Shown one piece after another: positions 52,618-60,859 of a stretch of DNA of 64,000 nt. Below the pieces are notes generated by a model. The model saw only the letters and a program-made list of their open reading frames with translations, made no database searches and had not been told where the DNA came from. A program made the translations under genes and the position numbers. The DNA comes from Psychrobacter sp. UBA3480 (GTDB lineage Bacteria; Pseudomonadota; Gammaproteobacteria; Pseudomonadales; Moraxellaceae). Location: assembly GCF_002377945.1 (NCBI RefSeq), contig NZ_DFQV01000019.1:9535-73534 (forward strand), written 5' to 3'. Within the stretch, counting starts at the first letter, position 1; every line of letters starts with the position of its first letter.

Positions 52618-54015
52618 CTAACCAATATATATAGATCTTAAACTGTGCTCTGCATAAAAATCATTGTTCCACATCATGTCGTATTCCCGTTCCGCAAAAT
52701 CCATGAATTCAGTAAAGTCTTTATCGTCTTCCAATTTGTATCTTGCAAATAGCAAAGTATTGAAAGGGACTTCTCTTTCATGAAGCTGATTGATACGATC
52801 AGCGACTGACGGGTTACTCTCATAAATACGAGACTGCGCAAACAACTCGGTCTTTATCAGTGCGATGATTTCATCTAGGCGACGCTCTAGCAGTGTTGCA
52901 CAGGCCATAACATTGCCTAGTGAGTCTTGCCCGCGCTCTTCGATGCTGGCAAGCTCTAGGCTTTTTGTGACCTGCTCTTTCATGTCGAACATGATTTTTG
53001 AGATAGGCGATAGGTCGCTCTTATTACTATGGATACCGACATCTGGCACCAACTCTGACAACTTACCGCTTAGCATGTGCTCTGTACGCTGAATGATAGA
53101 GCCTGACATAACTTTGATGCTATCGACCAAATCAAGAATACACTCCACCATGTCTAGGTTGTATGACACTGGCTGTGACAGAGACTTGTCCTCTGTGCTG
53201 CTAAAGCTTAGGTTTTCAACTGGAGTAACAATGCTTTGCTCTATGGCTTCGGCATAACACTGTGCGTTGACTAGGTAGGACTGCATCTGCATGGGTATAG
53301 ACTGTATGACAGGGATATCATCACTTGTCTTGTTATCAGGGTTTATGTCTAACAGTTTTTGCAATAGGCTGCCCATACCATCAGAGTAGGTGCCAGGCTT
53401 TAGGTGATAGTTGCGGTTGTTAGAATTGAATATTACCGATGAGACAAAGGTGCTATACATAAACAGCAGCCAGACCTTATCGATGCGCTCCATAAGTGAT
53501 GCGGTAAATCCTATTTGGACAAAGTTGCCACTGGTAAAAGGTAGGATGTCTGTTGCCGCAAAGGTCTCTCTGACATCGGCAAAATCTAATAGGTAGTCTA
53601 ATAGGTGTGCTGCAGGCTTTACATCACCCTGCTTATAGTCATAGTGCTTTGGAATGGCTGGCACGAAATTCATGTAACGTTTATGCTCAAGTAGTAAATC
53701 AAGCGTCTCTAGGCTGACACCACTACCACCAGCCATCCACGTTAAGATGCGACTGCGTACAATAAAACGCGCCTCAAGCGGCGTGAATAAGCTCACTGGT
53801 CCGGGAACATGAGTGCTTAGTACTACTGAGAGATATCTTTCAATATCGATTTCTTTGATACCGCCTAGCAAGCTAAGCCCGTGATCAGCAATGTCTTTGG
53901 CTAGTATGTACTGCATAAGCAAATACTCGCTCTCAAGCGACATACGCTCTTCTGCTTCTATACGCAGCTCTTCGTTGCTTATAGAGCTGTTACAGAGATT
54001 TTTAAGATGCTTCAT
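52618..54015 (-). CDS. unknown protein upstream of nrdB, 465 aa
   Basis: Helical, soluble, acidic protein located 39 bases upstream of nrdB where nrdA usually sits. It has none of the R1 features (no CxxxxC pair, no ATP-cone, no barrel finger loop), so it is not NrdA. A hydrophobic stretch WLLFMYSTFVSSVIF is at about 187-201. Its start lies directly after a GATAATTTTAGCTA copy of the shared promoter-like element, implying an almost leaderless transcript. Likely the first gene of an nrdB operon; function unknown. Confidence 0.65.
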   Translation of the reverse strand: MKHLKNLCNSSISNEELRIEAEERMSLESEYLLMQYILAKDIADHGLSLLGGIKEIDIERYLSVVLSTHVPGPVSLFTPLEARFIVRSRILTWMAGGSGVSLETLDLLLEHKRYMNFVPAIPKHYDYKQGDVKPAAHLLDYLLDFADVRETFAATDILPFTSGNFVQIGFTASLMERIDKVWLLFMYSTFVSSVIFNSNNRNYHLKPGTYSDGMGSLLQKLLDINPDNKTSDDIPVIQSIPMQMQSYLVNAQCYAEAIEQSIVTPVENLSFSSTEDKSLSQPVSYNLDMVECILDLVDSIKVMSGSIIQRTEHMLSGKLSELVPDVGIHSNKSDLSPISKIMFDMKEQVTKSLELASIEERGQDSLGNVMACATLLERRLDEIIALIKTELFAQSRIYESNPSVADRINQLHEREVPFNTLLFARYKLEDDKDFTEFMDFAEREYDMMWNNDFYAEHSLRSIYIG

Positions 54016-54030
54016 TAGCTAAAATTATCC
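54016..54030 (-). promoter_or_regulatory. shared promoter-like element at start of 465-aa gene
   Basis: On the minus strand GATAATTTTAGCTAATG places the -10-like box immediately before the start codon, giving a very short or absent leader. Confidence 0.5.
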
Positions 54031-54138
54031 TTTATTGCCCAGGTTGGGGTTTGGTTCGTTGTATTCTCTGTGTTTGATACGCCAGATGTGCATTCGACAC
54101 CATATAACACAACTGCAATGTGGTTTAACCTCCTATAC

Positions 54139-54627
54139 TTAAGCGTTGTGTATCTTTAAAAATTCACGAAACTCATTATCAAGGCTTTTGTCTAGATTGT
54201 CAGCCCATATCGCCAACAAATTTCCAATAATAAGTATCACCGGTACTGTACCTATAATAATAAATATCAACACCATTAAGAATGTCAGTAGCATGCTGTC
54301 TTGCATGAGGCCTTTAAAAAGCATGATTGGGACCATGATGTAGGCGTTGACGGCGACCGCAAGTATGATTTTGATCTGCCACAAAAAAACCACCCTTTGA
54401 TGCCATGTCACCTTTCTTTCCATTTTTGCGGTTATTTTTTTTAATTTGATGATTTTAAGATTTCGGGCTAGGATTTCTGTCTCAGGATCAGTGTGCGCAC
54501 CTGCATGTTCTGCTTCCATGAGTGTTTTGAGGTGATCGAGACAGCTTATATGCTTAGCTCTCATGTCGCTCATTTGTATTTTTAGCGAAACGTTTTTCGC
54601 CATAGCTTCTTGGAACTTATCTTTCAT
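54139..54627 (-). CDS. coiled-coil / two-TM protein
   Basis: 162 residues: an N-terminal helical region (1-75) with LKIIKLKKITAKMERK, two membrane segments at about 84-105 and 115-138, and a short acidic C-terminal helix. The layout matches three other small proteins encoded at 58472-59841. No family recognised. It lies about 120 bases upstream of the nrdB-group start on the same strand. Confidence 0.6.
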   Translation of the reverse strand: MKDKFQEAMAKNVSLKIQMSDMRAKHISCLDHLKTLMEAEHAGAHTDPETEILARNLKIIKLKKITAKMERKVTWHQRVVFLWQIKIILAVAVNAYIMVPIMLFKGLMQDSMLLTFLMVLIFIIIGTVPVILIIGNLLAIWADNLDKSLDNEFREFLKIHNA

Positions 54628-54971
54628 AAATAGCCTTTGTATTTGAATTTGCTTACCAATAGGTCTTCATTGCTGTTGCCCAAAACGCCGCCCAAACAAC
54701 ACCTTATCGGTCTTTTTTTATTGTGAGATGACTGCAAACAGTATATAACATATAAATTAATTATTATTAACCCATCCCTTTTTTTTGCCTATTAATTTTG
54801 TTAACTCACGCCCACAAACCGTCTGTCTGTATGGAGTGCTTGCGCCATTTGGCAATAAGATACCAATCCTGCTCACAAGCACTGCTTGATATTGTACGAC
54901 ATATTTGTTATAATTCTTTTAAGGATTAGGTAATACCGCCAATCTATAAACAGATTAAGTAGGATGATATT
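54628..54971 (+). promoter_or_regulatory. intergenic region with strong promoter (54886-54914)
   Basis: A 344-base gap between divergent genes. TTGATA (54886-54891) and TATAAT (54909-54914) are spaced by 17 bases and point toward the gene at 54972. The rest is AT-rich without a supported gene. Confidence 0.65.
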
Positions 54972-55154
54972 ATGACAACCAAACACATGCTAATCTCACA
55001 AATAGGCCATGACGATTACGAAGTATGGCTGACAGACAACCTTGAAGACAAAGACAGTGGTTTTAGTGAGCGCGGTACTAAGCTTGAGATCAAAGAGACA
55101 GTCGATGAATATATGCTGACCAAAGATACTCAGCCCATGCTCAACCAAAAGTAG
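54972..55154 (+). CDS. small protein, 60 aa
   Basis: A short acidic protein (YEVWLTDNLEDKDSG, ending in TQPMLNQK) preceded by a near-consensus promoter and AGGATGA, and followed by its own terminator. The strong expression signals are the main support for reality. No family recognised. Confidence 0.55.
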   Translation: MTTKHMLISQIGHDDYEVWLTDNLEDKDSGFSERGTKLEIKETVDEYMLTKDTQPMLNQK

Positions 55155-55166
55155 GTCAACACCCGC

Positions 55167-55204
55167 CAGCAGTAACTCACAGTAAGAGTTATGCTGGTTT
55201 TTTT
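55167..55204 (+). terminator. intrinsic terminator
   Basis: CCAGCA-g-TAACTC with GAGTTA-TGCTGG, then a T-run. It lies between the 60-aa gene and the DotO paralogue. Confidence 0.85.
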
Positions 55205-55233
55205 ATGAAGTTTAAAAACATAGAGGTATTTAG

Positions 55234-56751
55234 GTGACTGAGTTAATTTCCGCATCAAGTGACAATAAAACAGAGCATCTTAACGAGCAGCTGGTACGCA
55301 CGAACAGAGTGATTTTCGAGCAAGAAGCACTATTGACCAATTGGGGTATTACTTGTTTTTCTGGATCAGGTGAAGAAAAAGATGTTCGCTTAGCTGAGAT
55401 GCTATTCACTTACTCCCTGTTATCAAATCCCAAAAAACCACCAGTAATCACGCTTATACATAACAGCGGGCGAGGGCAGGCAGGTGATTTCATTGATAGC
55501 GTCAGTGAAGGATTGGTCGAAGATAAAGAGCAGATTAGGGCGCACAAGGTGATGCGTAATGATATAAACTCAGCCATCAATCCTTTTGATACCTATCTCG
55601 GCTTCCGTAAGCCTACAGGGTTGCAAGCCTATACCGCCAGTTTGTTCTTAAAGAACATATTCTCATTTCATAATGACGACCTAAGCTTGGCTGACCAACC
55701 TTACCAAGCGATTGCAGACGACCTTATAAAAAAAGTTTATGAAATGACGACCTCTGAGCAGCCTGCAATCCCAAAGTACTACCAGAAGGGATACCACAAA
55801 GCGCTTGATGAGGTTGTGGTACAGCACAACATCAAAACAGATGATGCAATACTCGCCGCAAAGCTTCGGGACATTCTTCATCTTAAAGGTGCAGAGTGTA
55901 CTGGTGATGAGCAGCGGGAGTTATGGCTGGCGCGAGACCATGCCCACAAGCAAGCAATGCCCGTACTGGATGATTTGTTGTCTGTTATTGAAGCATGTGA
56001 GGCGCAGGATGGGTTTATTGCCCAAGAACTCGCCACAGATCCTTTGGTCCAGCATATCAAGGGCTATATTAAAAACACCATTGTTCACTATCCTTGTTTC
56101 TCCAGTCCTACAAAGTTTGATGTTGAGCAGGTTAGTGTTGTTGCAATTGATTTAAAGGATGTGATTAAGCCTGACGATGCTTATAACAACGCCTTGTTTT
56201 TCCAGGTCGCTCACAAGGTGGCCGTGGATAAAGTATTCTTAACGGAATATGACGTAGCGGTTGGCGACATTGATGGCGTCTATGCTGATTTACACTACAA
56301 GAGAATGCGCCGGTTGCATGAGGGTTATAAGGTTATAGCAGTCGATGGTATTGATTTGGCTGAGCACGCCATGATGTTGTCGTCCACAGCAAGAGAGCAA
56401 AGAAAGCGAGGGGTGCGCTACATCCTGAGTGTGGAATGCTTAGCAGAGCTGATGAATGCCGATTTATCCAATAGTTATTCTGCGTTGGCGTATGCCACCA
56501 GGCTTTTTCTGTTTTCAAAACCTACAGAAGATGAAGTCACCTTTTTTAATAGAGCGTTTGACAGAAAAATAATGACACAGGATGATTTGCAGAAAATAGA
56601 CAGCAAGCACTACCTTTATCATGCGGTGCCGCAATCAGGCCAGCGTGGCAACTTTATCGAATTGGCTTTGTGTGAAAAGAAGACCATGAATCAAAAAGAA
56701 AGCCTGCTCCTGAAACGTCAGTTTGAAGACAGGGGATTAATCATGTCTTAA
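55234..56751 (+). CDS. degenerate stand-alone paralogue of the DotO/IcmB motor domain
   Basis: A 505-residue protein aligning with residues about 508-990 of the DotO ATPase at 16426-19656. Shared blocks, in the same order: SAINPFD (about 114), LWLARDHAHKQAMP (about 231), HYPCFSSPTKFDV (about 287), VVAIDLKDV (about 302) and KVIAVDGIDLAEH (about 366). The nucleotide site is lost: GTPGSGKS becomes FSGSGEEKD and Walker B VLAIDEMH becomes VIAVDGID (Glu to Gly). The N-terminal VirB4-like half is absent. The intact frame of more than 500 codons argues against a dead copy. It could act as a non-catalytic partner or regulator of DotO. Confidence 0.78.
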   Translation: MTELISASSDNKTEHLNEQLVRTNRVIFEQEALLTNWGITCFSGSGEEKDVRLAEMLFTYSLLSNPKKPPVITLIHNSGRGQAGDFIDSVSEGLVEDKEQIRAHKVMRNDINSAINPFDTYLGFRKPTGLQAYTASLFLKNIFSFHNDDLSLADQPYQAIADDLIKKVYEMTTSEQPAIPKYYQKGYHKALDEVVVQHNIKTDDAILAAKLRDILHLKGAECTGDEQRELWLARDHAHKQAMPVLDDLLSVIEACEAQDGFIAQELATDPLVQHIKGYIKNTIVHYPCFSSPTKFDVEQVSVVAIDLKDVIKPDDAYNNALFFQVAHKVAVDKVFLTEYDVAVGDIDGVYADLHYKRMRRLHEGYKVIAVDGIDLAEHAMMLSSTAREQRKRGVRYILSVECLAELMNADLSNSYSALAYATRLFLFSKPTEDEVTFFNRAFDRKIMTQDDLQKIDSKHYLYHAVPQSGQRGNFIELALCEKKTMNQKESLLLKRQFEDRGLIMS

Positions 56752-56760
56752 TGACTTATG

Positions 56761-56798
56761 AAAAAAGGCGCTCACTATGACTAGTAAGCGCCTTTTTT
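56761..56798. terminator. bidirectional intrinsic terminator
   Basis: GGCGCT-c-ACTA-tgac-TAGT-a-AGCGCC flanked by A and T runs between convergent genes. Confidence 0.85.
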
Positions 56799-56808
56799 GT
56801 TCTAAGAA

Positions 56809-57051
56809 TTACTGAGGGCTGTTTCTTCTCTCATTGATATGCTGACGTAGAGCGAATAGGAAAAGCCCTAGCATTGCCAGTACCCACAACCACTGGATTG
56901 ACACAGCACCATCAAAAAAATAAACCATATCAGGTCTTTTTACCACCTGACTTCTAAATGCGCTAATAAAGACCGCCAGTAGTCCCATAAACACACTTGC
57001 TATCACAAAAGTTTCTAGGTACTCGTGAAGCTTCTTTGGATTGATTTTCAT
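56809..57051 (-). CDS. small two-TM membrane protein
   Basis: 80 residues with membrane segments at about 13-30 and 48-67 and a basic C-terminus (INERRNSPQ). It lies 14 bases downstream of the serine-recombinase-like gene and is likely co-transcribed. No family recognised. Confidence 0.55.
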   Translation of the reverse strand: MKINPKKLHEYLETFVIASVFMGLLAVFISAFRSQVVKRPDMVYFFDGAVSIQWLWVLAMLGLFLFALRQHINERRNSPQ

Positions 57052-57065
57052 ATCTTATACGCACT

Positions 57066-57794
57066 CTACTTCTTTGAGTTTTTGGTTTCGTTCAACAAGC
57101 AATCTTGAGCATTAACAACTATTGGCGTACCACACTCTTTTTCCAGCCTTTCAGCCTCACTCAATGACCACTCTTTAGCTCTGGCAATCGTACGTGAGCT
57201 GCACTTTAGTTGCGCCTCAATATCTTTATAAGTCATGCCAGCCGCTAGCAGCTCGATGATTTTTGTGTATTTTTCAGTATCGATGCTTTTACCTTGAGGT
57301 TTGTCTTTGATTGCAGGCAAGCGGTTGGCGACTGCGCGATCTTTTTTTCTAATAGCGTGCTTAGAGGCACTAGTGATGGCATCAACAGTTAAGTAGGCTA
57401 GCTCCTTTAGTCTTACCTGATCAGTATCCTCAGTAGCAGCCACAGCATCCAAAGTGCTTCTTATGTCGCTCACCACCACTCTGACACGCTTCTCTTTTAG
57501 CTTGGCGCAGATCATGATTTGTTGCCACTGATTGATATCAAACTCACTGAATACAGCCACGTCCTCAACCAGTAAAATATCGCCTTCTGAATAGGTGTCA
57601 CTAGCTAAGCAGTCATTTACAAGTCTATTAATCTCGCTATCTTCTAAATTATCAAGCGTCACCGCCGTCTTTTCTGTGTAAAAGACATCTACATCAAACC
57701 CGTTCTCGGTTGCAAAGTTGGCCAAACGTTCTCTGATCGATATCTGATTCTTAATGACAACATCTGGTATATACGCTCTTATGGTACTGGTCAT
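57066..57794 (-). CDS. serine-recombinase-like protein lacking catalytic residues
   Basis: 242 residues laid out like a Hin/Tn3-type resolvase: an N-terminal alpha/beta domain (TIRAYIPD, then GFDVDVFYTEKTA, GDILLVEDVAVFSEFD, RVRVVVSDI), a long helix (about 128-165) and a C-terminal HTH (IIELLAAGMTYKDIEAQL, SSRTIARAKEW). The usual RVS-Ser at the end of strand 1 is replaced (AYIPD) and the DRLGR catalytic arginine motif reads DVAVFSEFD. It therefore looks unable to recombine DNA and may serve as a DNA-binding regulator. It has an AAGGTG ribosome-binding site and an inverted-repeat region upstream. Confidence 0.6.
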   Translation of the reverse strand: MTSTIRAYIPDVVIKNQISIRERLANFATENGFDVDVFYTEKTAVTLDNLEDSEINRLVNDCLASDTYSEGDILLVEDVAVFSEFDINQWQQIMICAKLKEKRVRVVVSDIRSTLDAVAATEDTDQVRLKELAYLTVDAITSASKHAIRKKDRAVANRLPAIKDKPQGKSIDTEKYTKIIELLAAGMTYKDIEAQLKCSSRTIARAKEWSLSEAERLEKECGTPIVVNAQDCLLNETKNSKK

Positions 57795-57837
57795 AAATCA
57801 CCTTATGGTCTCTTCGTTAGTAGCATTGATTGTAGCA

Positions 57838-57890
57838 CTTTACTTTCATTTAAGGTATAATTGTTTTAATGTAAAGTAAATAGAAAGTAA
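57838..57890. promoter_or_regulatory. inverted-repeat operator region around a TATAAT box
   Basis: CTTTAC (57838-57843) pairs with GTAAAG (57871-57876) and TTTACTTTC (57839-57847) with GAAAGTAA (57883-57890), flanking TATAAT at 57856-57861. It separates the serine-recombinase-like gene from the gene at 57988, so autoregulation is plausible. Confidence 0.5.
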
Positions 57891-57987
57891 GCACTAACCC
57901 CAATGGATTGCTAAGCAACATTTGCTTATGTGCCACCAAGCACCGCCGCATTGATTCATAAAAACCATAAAATACAGGATGAGAAAA

Positions 57988-58320
57988 ATGGATTATATAT
58001 TAGGGTGGATGATTAAAATTGTTGCCATCATTATTCCCCTTGCTCTTATTGTTAAGATCACTTTGATTTCCTTAAACAAGGATAAAATGAAGGCCTTTGA
58101 AGATACTCTCTCAAAAAACAAAAGCACCGTCATAATTTGGTTTTTTCCAGCAATGTTTTCTTTGGTTGCTGTAGCCATGGTTGTAGGTATGTATTCAGAC
58201 GAATTAATTGACAATGGCAGTACTGCCCAAATCAAAGAGTCGGACAATGCAAGCGCGCTTGATGATGTAGAGCAAAGATTGACTTGTAGCTTGCCTTTCA
58301 CTAAAGATAAATGTGACTAG
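57988..58320 (+). CDS. small two-TM membrane protein
   Basis: 110 residues from the ATG at 57988, which is 8 bases after AGGA; the ATG at 57979 overlaps that site. Membrane segments at about 8-28 and 50-70, then an acidic tail with two cysteines (TCSLPFTKDKC). No family recognised. Single-gene unit with a terminator. Confidence 0.6.
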   Translation: MDYILGWMIKIVAIIIPLALIVKITLISLNKDKMKAFEDTLSKNKSTVIIWFFPAMFSLVAVAMVVGMYSDELIDNGSTAQIKESDNASALDDVEQRLTCSLPFTKDKCD

Positions 58321-58355
58321 TAACCCGCTTGTACTCGCCCGCACCGCCAACAAAA

Positions 58356-58384
58356 AAAGATCGCCTGTTAAGACGATCTTTTTT
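58356..58384 (+). terminator. intrinsic terminator
   Basis: AAAGATCG-cctgttaaga-CGATCTTT plus a T-run. Confidence 0.85.
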
Positions 58385-58471
58385 ATTGCACGCTTTATTA
58401 ATCTTGCTTTATCTAAGCGGTGTTGATGTAAGCCGGTAGTCAGCTATGTAGCTTACGGCACTATTCCTGCC

Positions 58472-58891
58472 TTACTTATCAGCCAGCACCCGCAAGGTGG
58501 TTTTGGAGTCTTCTATCTGCTGATTTGTTTTTAGGGTTTTCTTAACCGCCCATGCTTTAATTGCTTTCAACAAGAATACATTAGCCAAAATCAAACAAAC
58601 AAAGAGAGTAATCAACATGATTAGGTTGAATTCAACAGCCCCTTTTATGTTTGATATGGTTAAGGCGGCACCATTGAATACAATGAAGTTTGTGACCATG
58701 GATATTAAGGTGCTCTTACTCTTCACAAAGGCCACTTGTCTGAGTTTGTAGAATAACCGCAGTAGATTTGCTTGCTCGTTTCTGATTTCAGCACTTCTTT
58801 CTGGGTGCTTCTCCATGTCTTTTTCTAACATTGCTATGTTCTTGTCTAGCTGTGAGTTATCGATCTCTAAGCTCATTTTCTTTTGATGCAT
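58472..58891 (-). CDS. coiled-coil / two-TM protein
   Basis: 139 residues: coiled coil at about 8-45 (DNSQLDKNIAMLEKDMEK), two membrane segments at about 62-82 and 88-108, and a C-terminal charged helix. AATAGGTAAATAAG gives the RBS. Last gene of a same-strand run of three proteins with identical layout, spaced 13-19 bases. Function unknown. Confidence 0.6.
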   Translation of the reverse strand: MHQKKMSLEIDNSQLDKNIAMLEKDMEKHPERSAEIRNEQANLLRLFYKLRQVAFVKSKSTLISMVTNFIVFNGAALTISNIKGAVEFNLIMLITLFVCLILANVFLLKAIKAWAVKKTLKTNQQIEDSKTTLRVLADK

Positions 58892-58910
58892 CTTATTTAC
58901 CTATTCGTTA

Positions 58911-59378
58911 TTAATTCCACCAGTCAACATCGACTCGACTGCTGATGTGTTTCCACTCTTTGTTGAGCGCTGATACTTCTTTAGTGATTGACTCTACGCG
59001 TTTATGGATACCATTCTTAATAGCATTGGTTAGCAGGTAACTCCCTAATGTGACGAAAACAAAGCTGCTTAAGATGATGGTCCCGCTATGCTGATCAATC
59101 GCCAATGACAATCGGTCGTTGAATAAAACAAAGACAATGCTAAGGGCAAATAGGTTGGCCATTAAGGCGATAAACACCTTGTAGTTATCTACCATGTCTA
59201 CCGCTCTAAGCGCGTCCATGTTCTTGACAATCTTAATCCTGTCGCTACGAGGTTTTAGCTCATTGCCTGTTTTGTCTTCTATCTGTAGAGCAGTTAGGTA
59301 CACCTCACAAGCATCACGGCCCACTTGCGCAATAGCGGAGTTTTTACTTTCGATGTTGAATACTTCATGTATGTGCAT
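58911..59378 (-). CDS. coiled-coil / two-TM protein
   Basis: 155 residues with AAGGCGG upstream. N-terminal 65 residues soluble, two membrane segments at about 67-87 and 101-120, then a helix (RVESITKEVSALNKEWKH). The first 40 residues (IAQVGRDACEVYLTALQIEDK) resemble the start of the 60-aa protein at 54972 (ISQIGHDDYEVWLTDNLEDK), suggesting a shared module. Function unknown. Confidence 0.6.
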   Translation of the reverse strand: MHIHEVFNIESKNSAIAQVGRDACEVYLTALQIEDKTGNELKPRSDRIKIVKNMDALRAVDMVDNYKVFIALMANLFALSIVFVLFNDRLSLAIDQHSGTIILSSFVFVTLGSYLLTNAIKNGIHKRVESITKEVSALNKEWKHISSRVDVDWWN

Positions 59379-59391
59379 TGGACCGCCTTTT

Positions 59392-59841
59392 TTATTTAGA
59401 GCTCGTACTTGAGGCCTGGGCTGCTTGTCTAAGAGTGGTAATCTTTTCCCCTAATGCCTTAGTACGCCATAAAACGACGCCGCGAAGAACATTACCTAAA
59501 AGTTTGGATGCCACCATGATTGCTACAGTGGTAAAAAATGCTTCGGGAACATAGTCTTGGTTTATCCTACCGGACGCCATAGCCATTACTATTAGTAGTG
59601 TGGCTATAGAGAGATTGATACCAAATGCAATCGCGCCACTCATTTGGTTAATCTTATATACCAAAGCTTGTTTTTTAAGAACGCGCATCAGATTCCCTAT
59701 GGTTTTTAGCTTCTGCCCATCAACACCTTTCGCCATACTTAACAAGGCACTCTGTCTTTTTAGGCGGGTAATCTCGCTTTGAACAGAGATGAGTTCGTCG
59801 TCAGTATCTAGTCCTGTACCAAACAAATCCATTAGTAACAT
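59392..59841 (-). CDS. coiled-coil / two-TM protein
   Basis: 149 residues: coiled coil at about 15-55 (DELISVQSEITRLKRQS), membrane segments at about 70-90 and 100-120, then a helix with KALGEKITTLRQAA and a Ser-rich end. First of the three-gene run with this layout. No family recognised. Confidence 0.6.
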   Translation of the reverse strand: MLLMDLFGTGLDTDDELISVQSEITRLKRQSALLSMAKGVDGQKLKTIGNLMRVLKKQALVYKINQMSGAIAFGINLSIATLLIVMAMASGRINQDYVPEAFFTTVAIMVASKLLGNVLRGVVLWRTKALGEKITTLRQAAQASSTSSK

Positions 59842-59892
59842 TTTGCTTCTTAAGCCTCTGCATTATAAATCTTGGTGTCATTATGAGTGGGG

Positions 59893-60798
59893 TTACTGCA
59901 TCGAAGGTTTGGCTATAAATATCTCAGTGACCGCATTCAATTCATCTCGGTCTAAGTCCAGTACGGCTTGAATTGTCGCTGTGTAATCTACCTTGGCATT
60001 TCTTAGGTCGTCAGGCATGTCAACAATGCTCTGTCTTGCCGCATCAAAACCATCTGCGATGATCAAGTAGTCGTAATAGTCCCCGCCAATACAGTCAGCT
60101 ATTGCCTTGGCCTTACTGACTGACTCGCTATTCACATGGGCTTTTTCTCTATAGAACGATAAGATCTCTTCGTTAAGGGTGTCGATACAGTAAGTGCTAA
60201 ATAAGGCTGAAATCCACAGAGTTGTCGCGCTAACACCCTCTTGGTTAACAGGTGTCCCATTCATTGTGACTACGCATGTAGGTCGATTGCCCTTAATATT
60301 AGCCGAAACTACCCACTCATTACTGTCTTGAATGATTTTGTGTTCTGTTGTGTGTTCGGATGGAATTAGATTCTCTTCGTCACCAGGGACGTGTTGGCTG
60401 TCTACTAAGGTTATAGACTCAACCAGTTCGCCAATCACTGTATGGAAGTAATCGTTAACCCACTTACTGACGTTGTTGTTTGCAATGATCTTGCTCTTGG
60501 TTGGAGTGTGAGCCGATTGGTTTAACAACTTTTTTAGGTGTGAAGCGCAAGCCGTCGCTTTTTTACGATGGCTGCTTTTATCAATACGCTTAACAGACTT
60601 ATTGATAATGTCTATTACCATCGCTGGCACGTCTAAATGCATGCTCTCCCAAGTAAAGCCTTGTTGCACCTCAACTTTATTTACTTCTCTACGTGCCATC
60701 GCTAGGGTCTCAAGCTCAAAAGCATTGCTGTTGAATGCTAGTTTTGATTCACCAAATGGTTCGTAGTTGAATGCTGTACTGCTATTGCGCTTTGTCAT
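59893..60798 (-). CDS. hypothetical protein, 301 aa
   Basis: Soluble protein with GAAGGC upstream. Visible features are a basic stretch (KSVKRIDKSSHRKKATA, about 68-84) and otherwise mixed alpha/beta sequence with no motif recognised. It lies 61 bases downstream of the methylase gene on the same strand. Confidence 0.6.
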   Translation of the reverse strand: MTKRNSSTAFNYEPFGESKLAFNSNAFELETLAMARREVNKVEVQQGFTWESMHLDVPAMVIDIINKSVKRIDKSSHRKKATACASHLKKLLNQSAHTPTKSKIIANNNVSKWVNDYFHTVIGELVESITLVDSQHVPGDEENLIPSEHTTEHKIIQDSNEWVVSANIKGNRPTCVVTMNGTPVNQEGVSATTLWISALFSTYCIDTLNEEILSFYREKAHVNSESVSKAKAIADCIGGDYYDYLIIADGFDAARQSIVDMPDDLRNAKVDYTATIQAVLDLDRDELNAVTEIFIAKPSMQ

Positions 60799-60859
60799 TT
60801 ATGTTGCCTTCGTTCTTTAGTGTTTATAAACAGGGTTATGGATGTAGTAAGACGCTCTC

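Noticed and set aside
52618..54015. NrdA alpha subunit
   Set aside because: Too short and lacking the conserved active-site and C-terminal cysteines and the ATP-cone.
55234..56751. Decayed pseudogene of dotO
   Set aside because: The frame is uninterrupted for 505 codons with good conservation of non-catalytic blocks.
57066..57794. Active resolvase/invertase
   Set aside because: Catalytic Ser and the DR-x-x-R motif are not visible.
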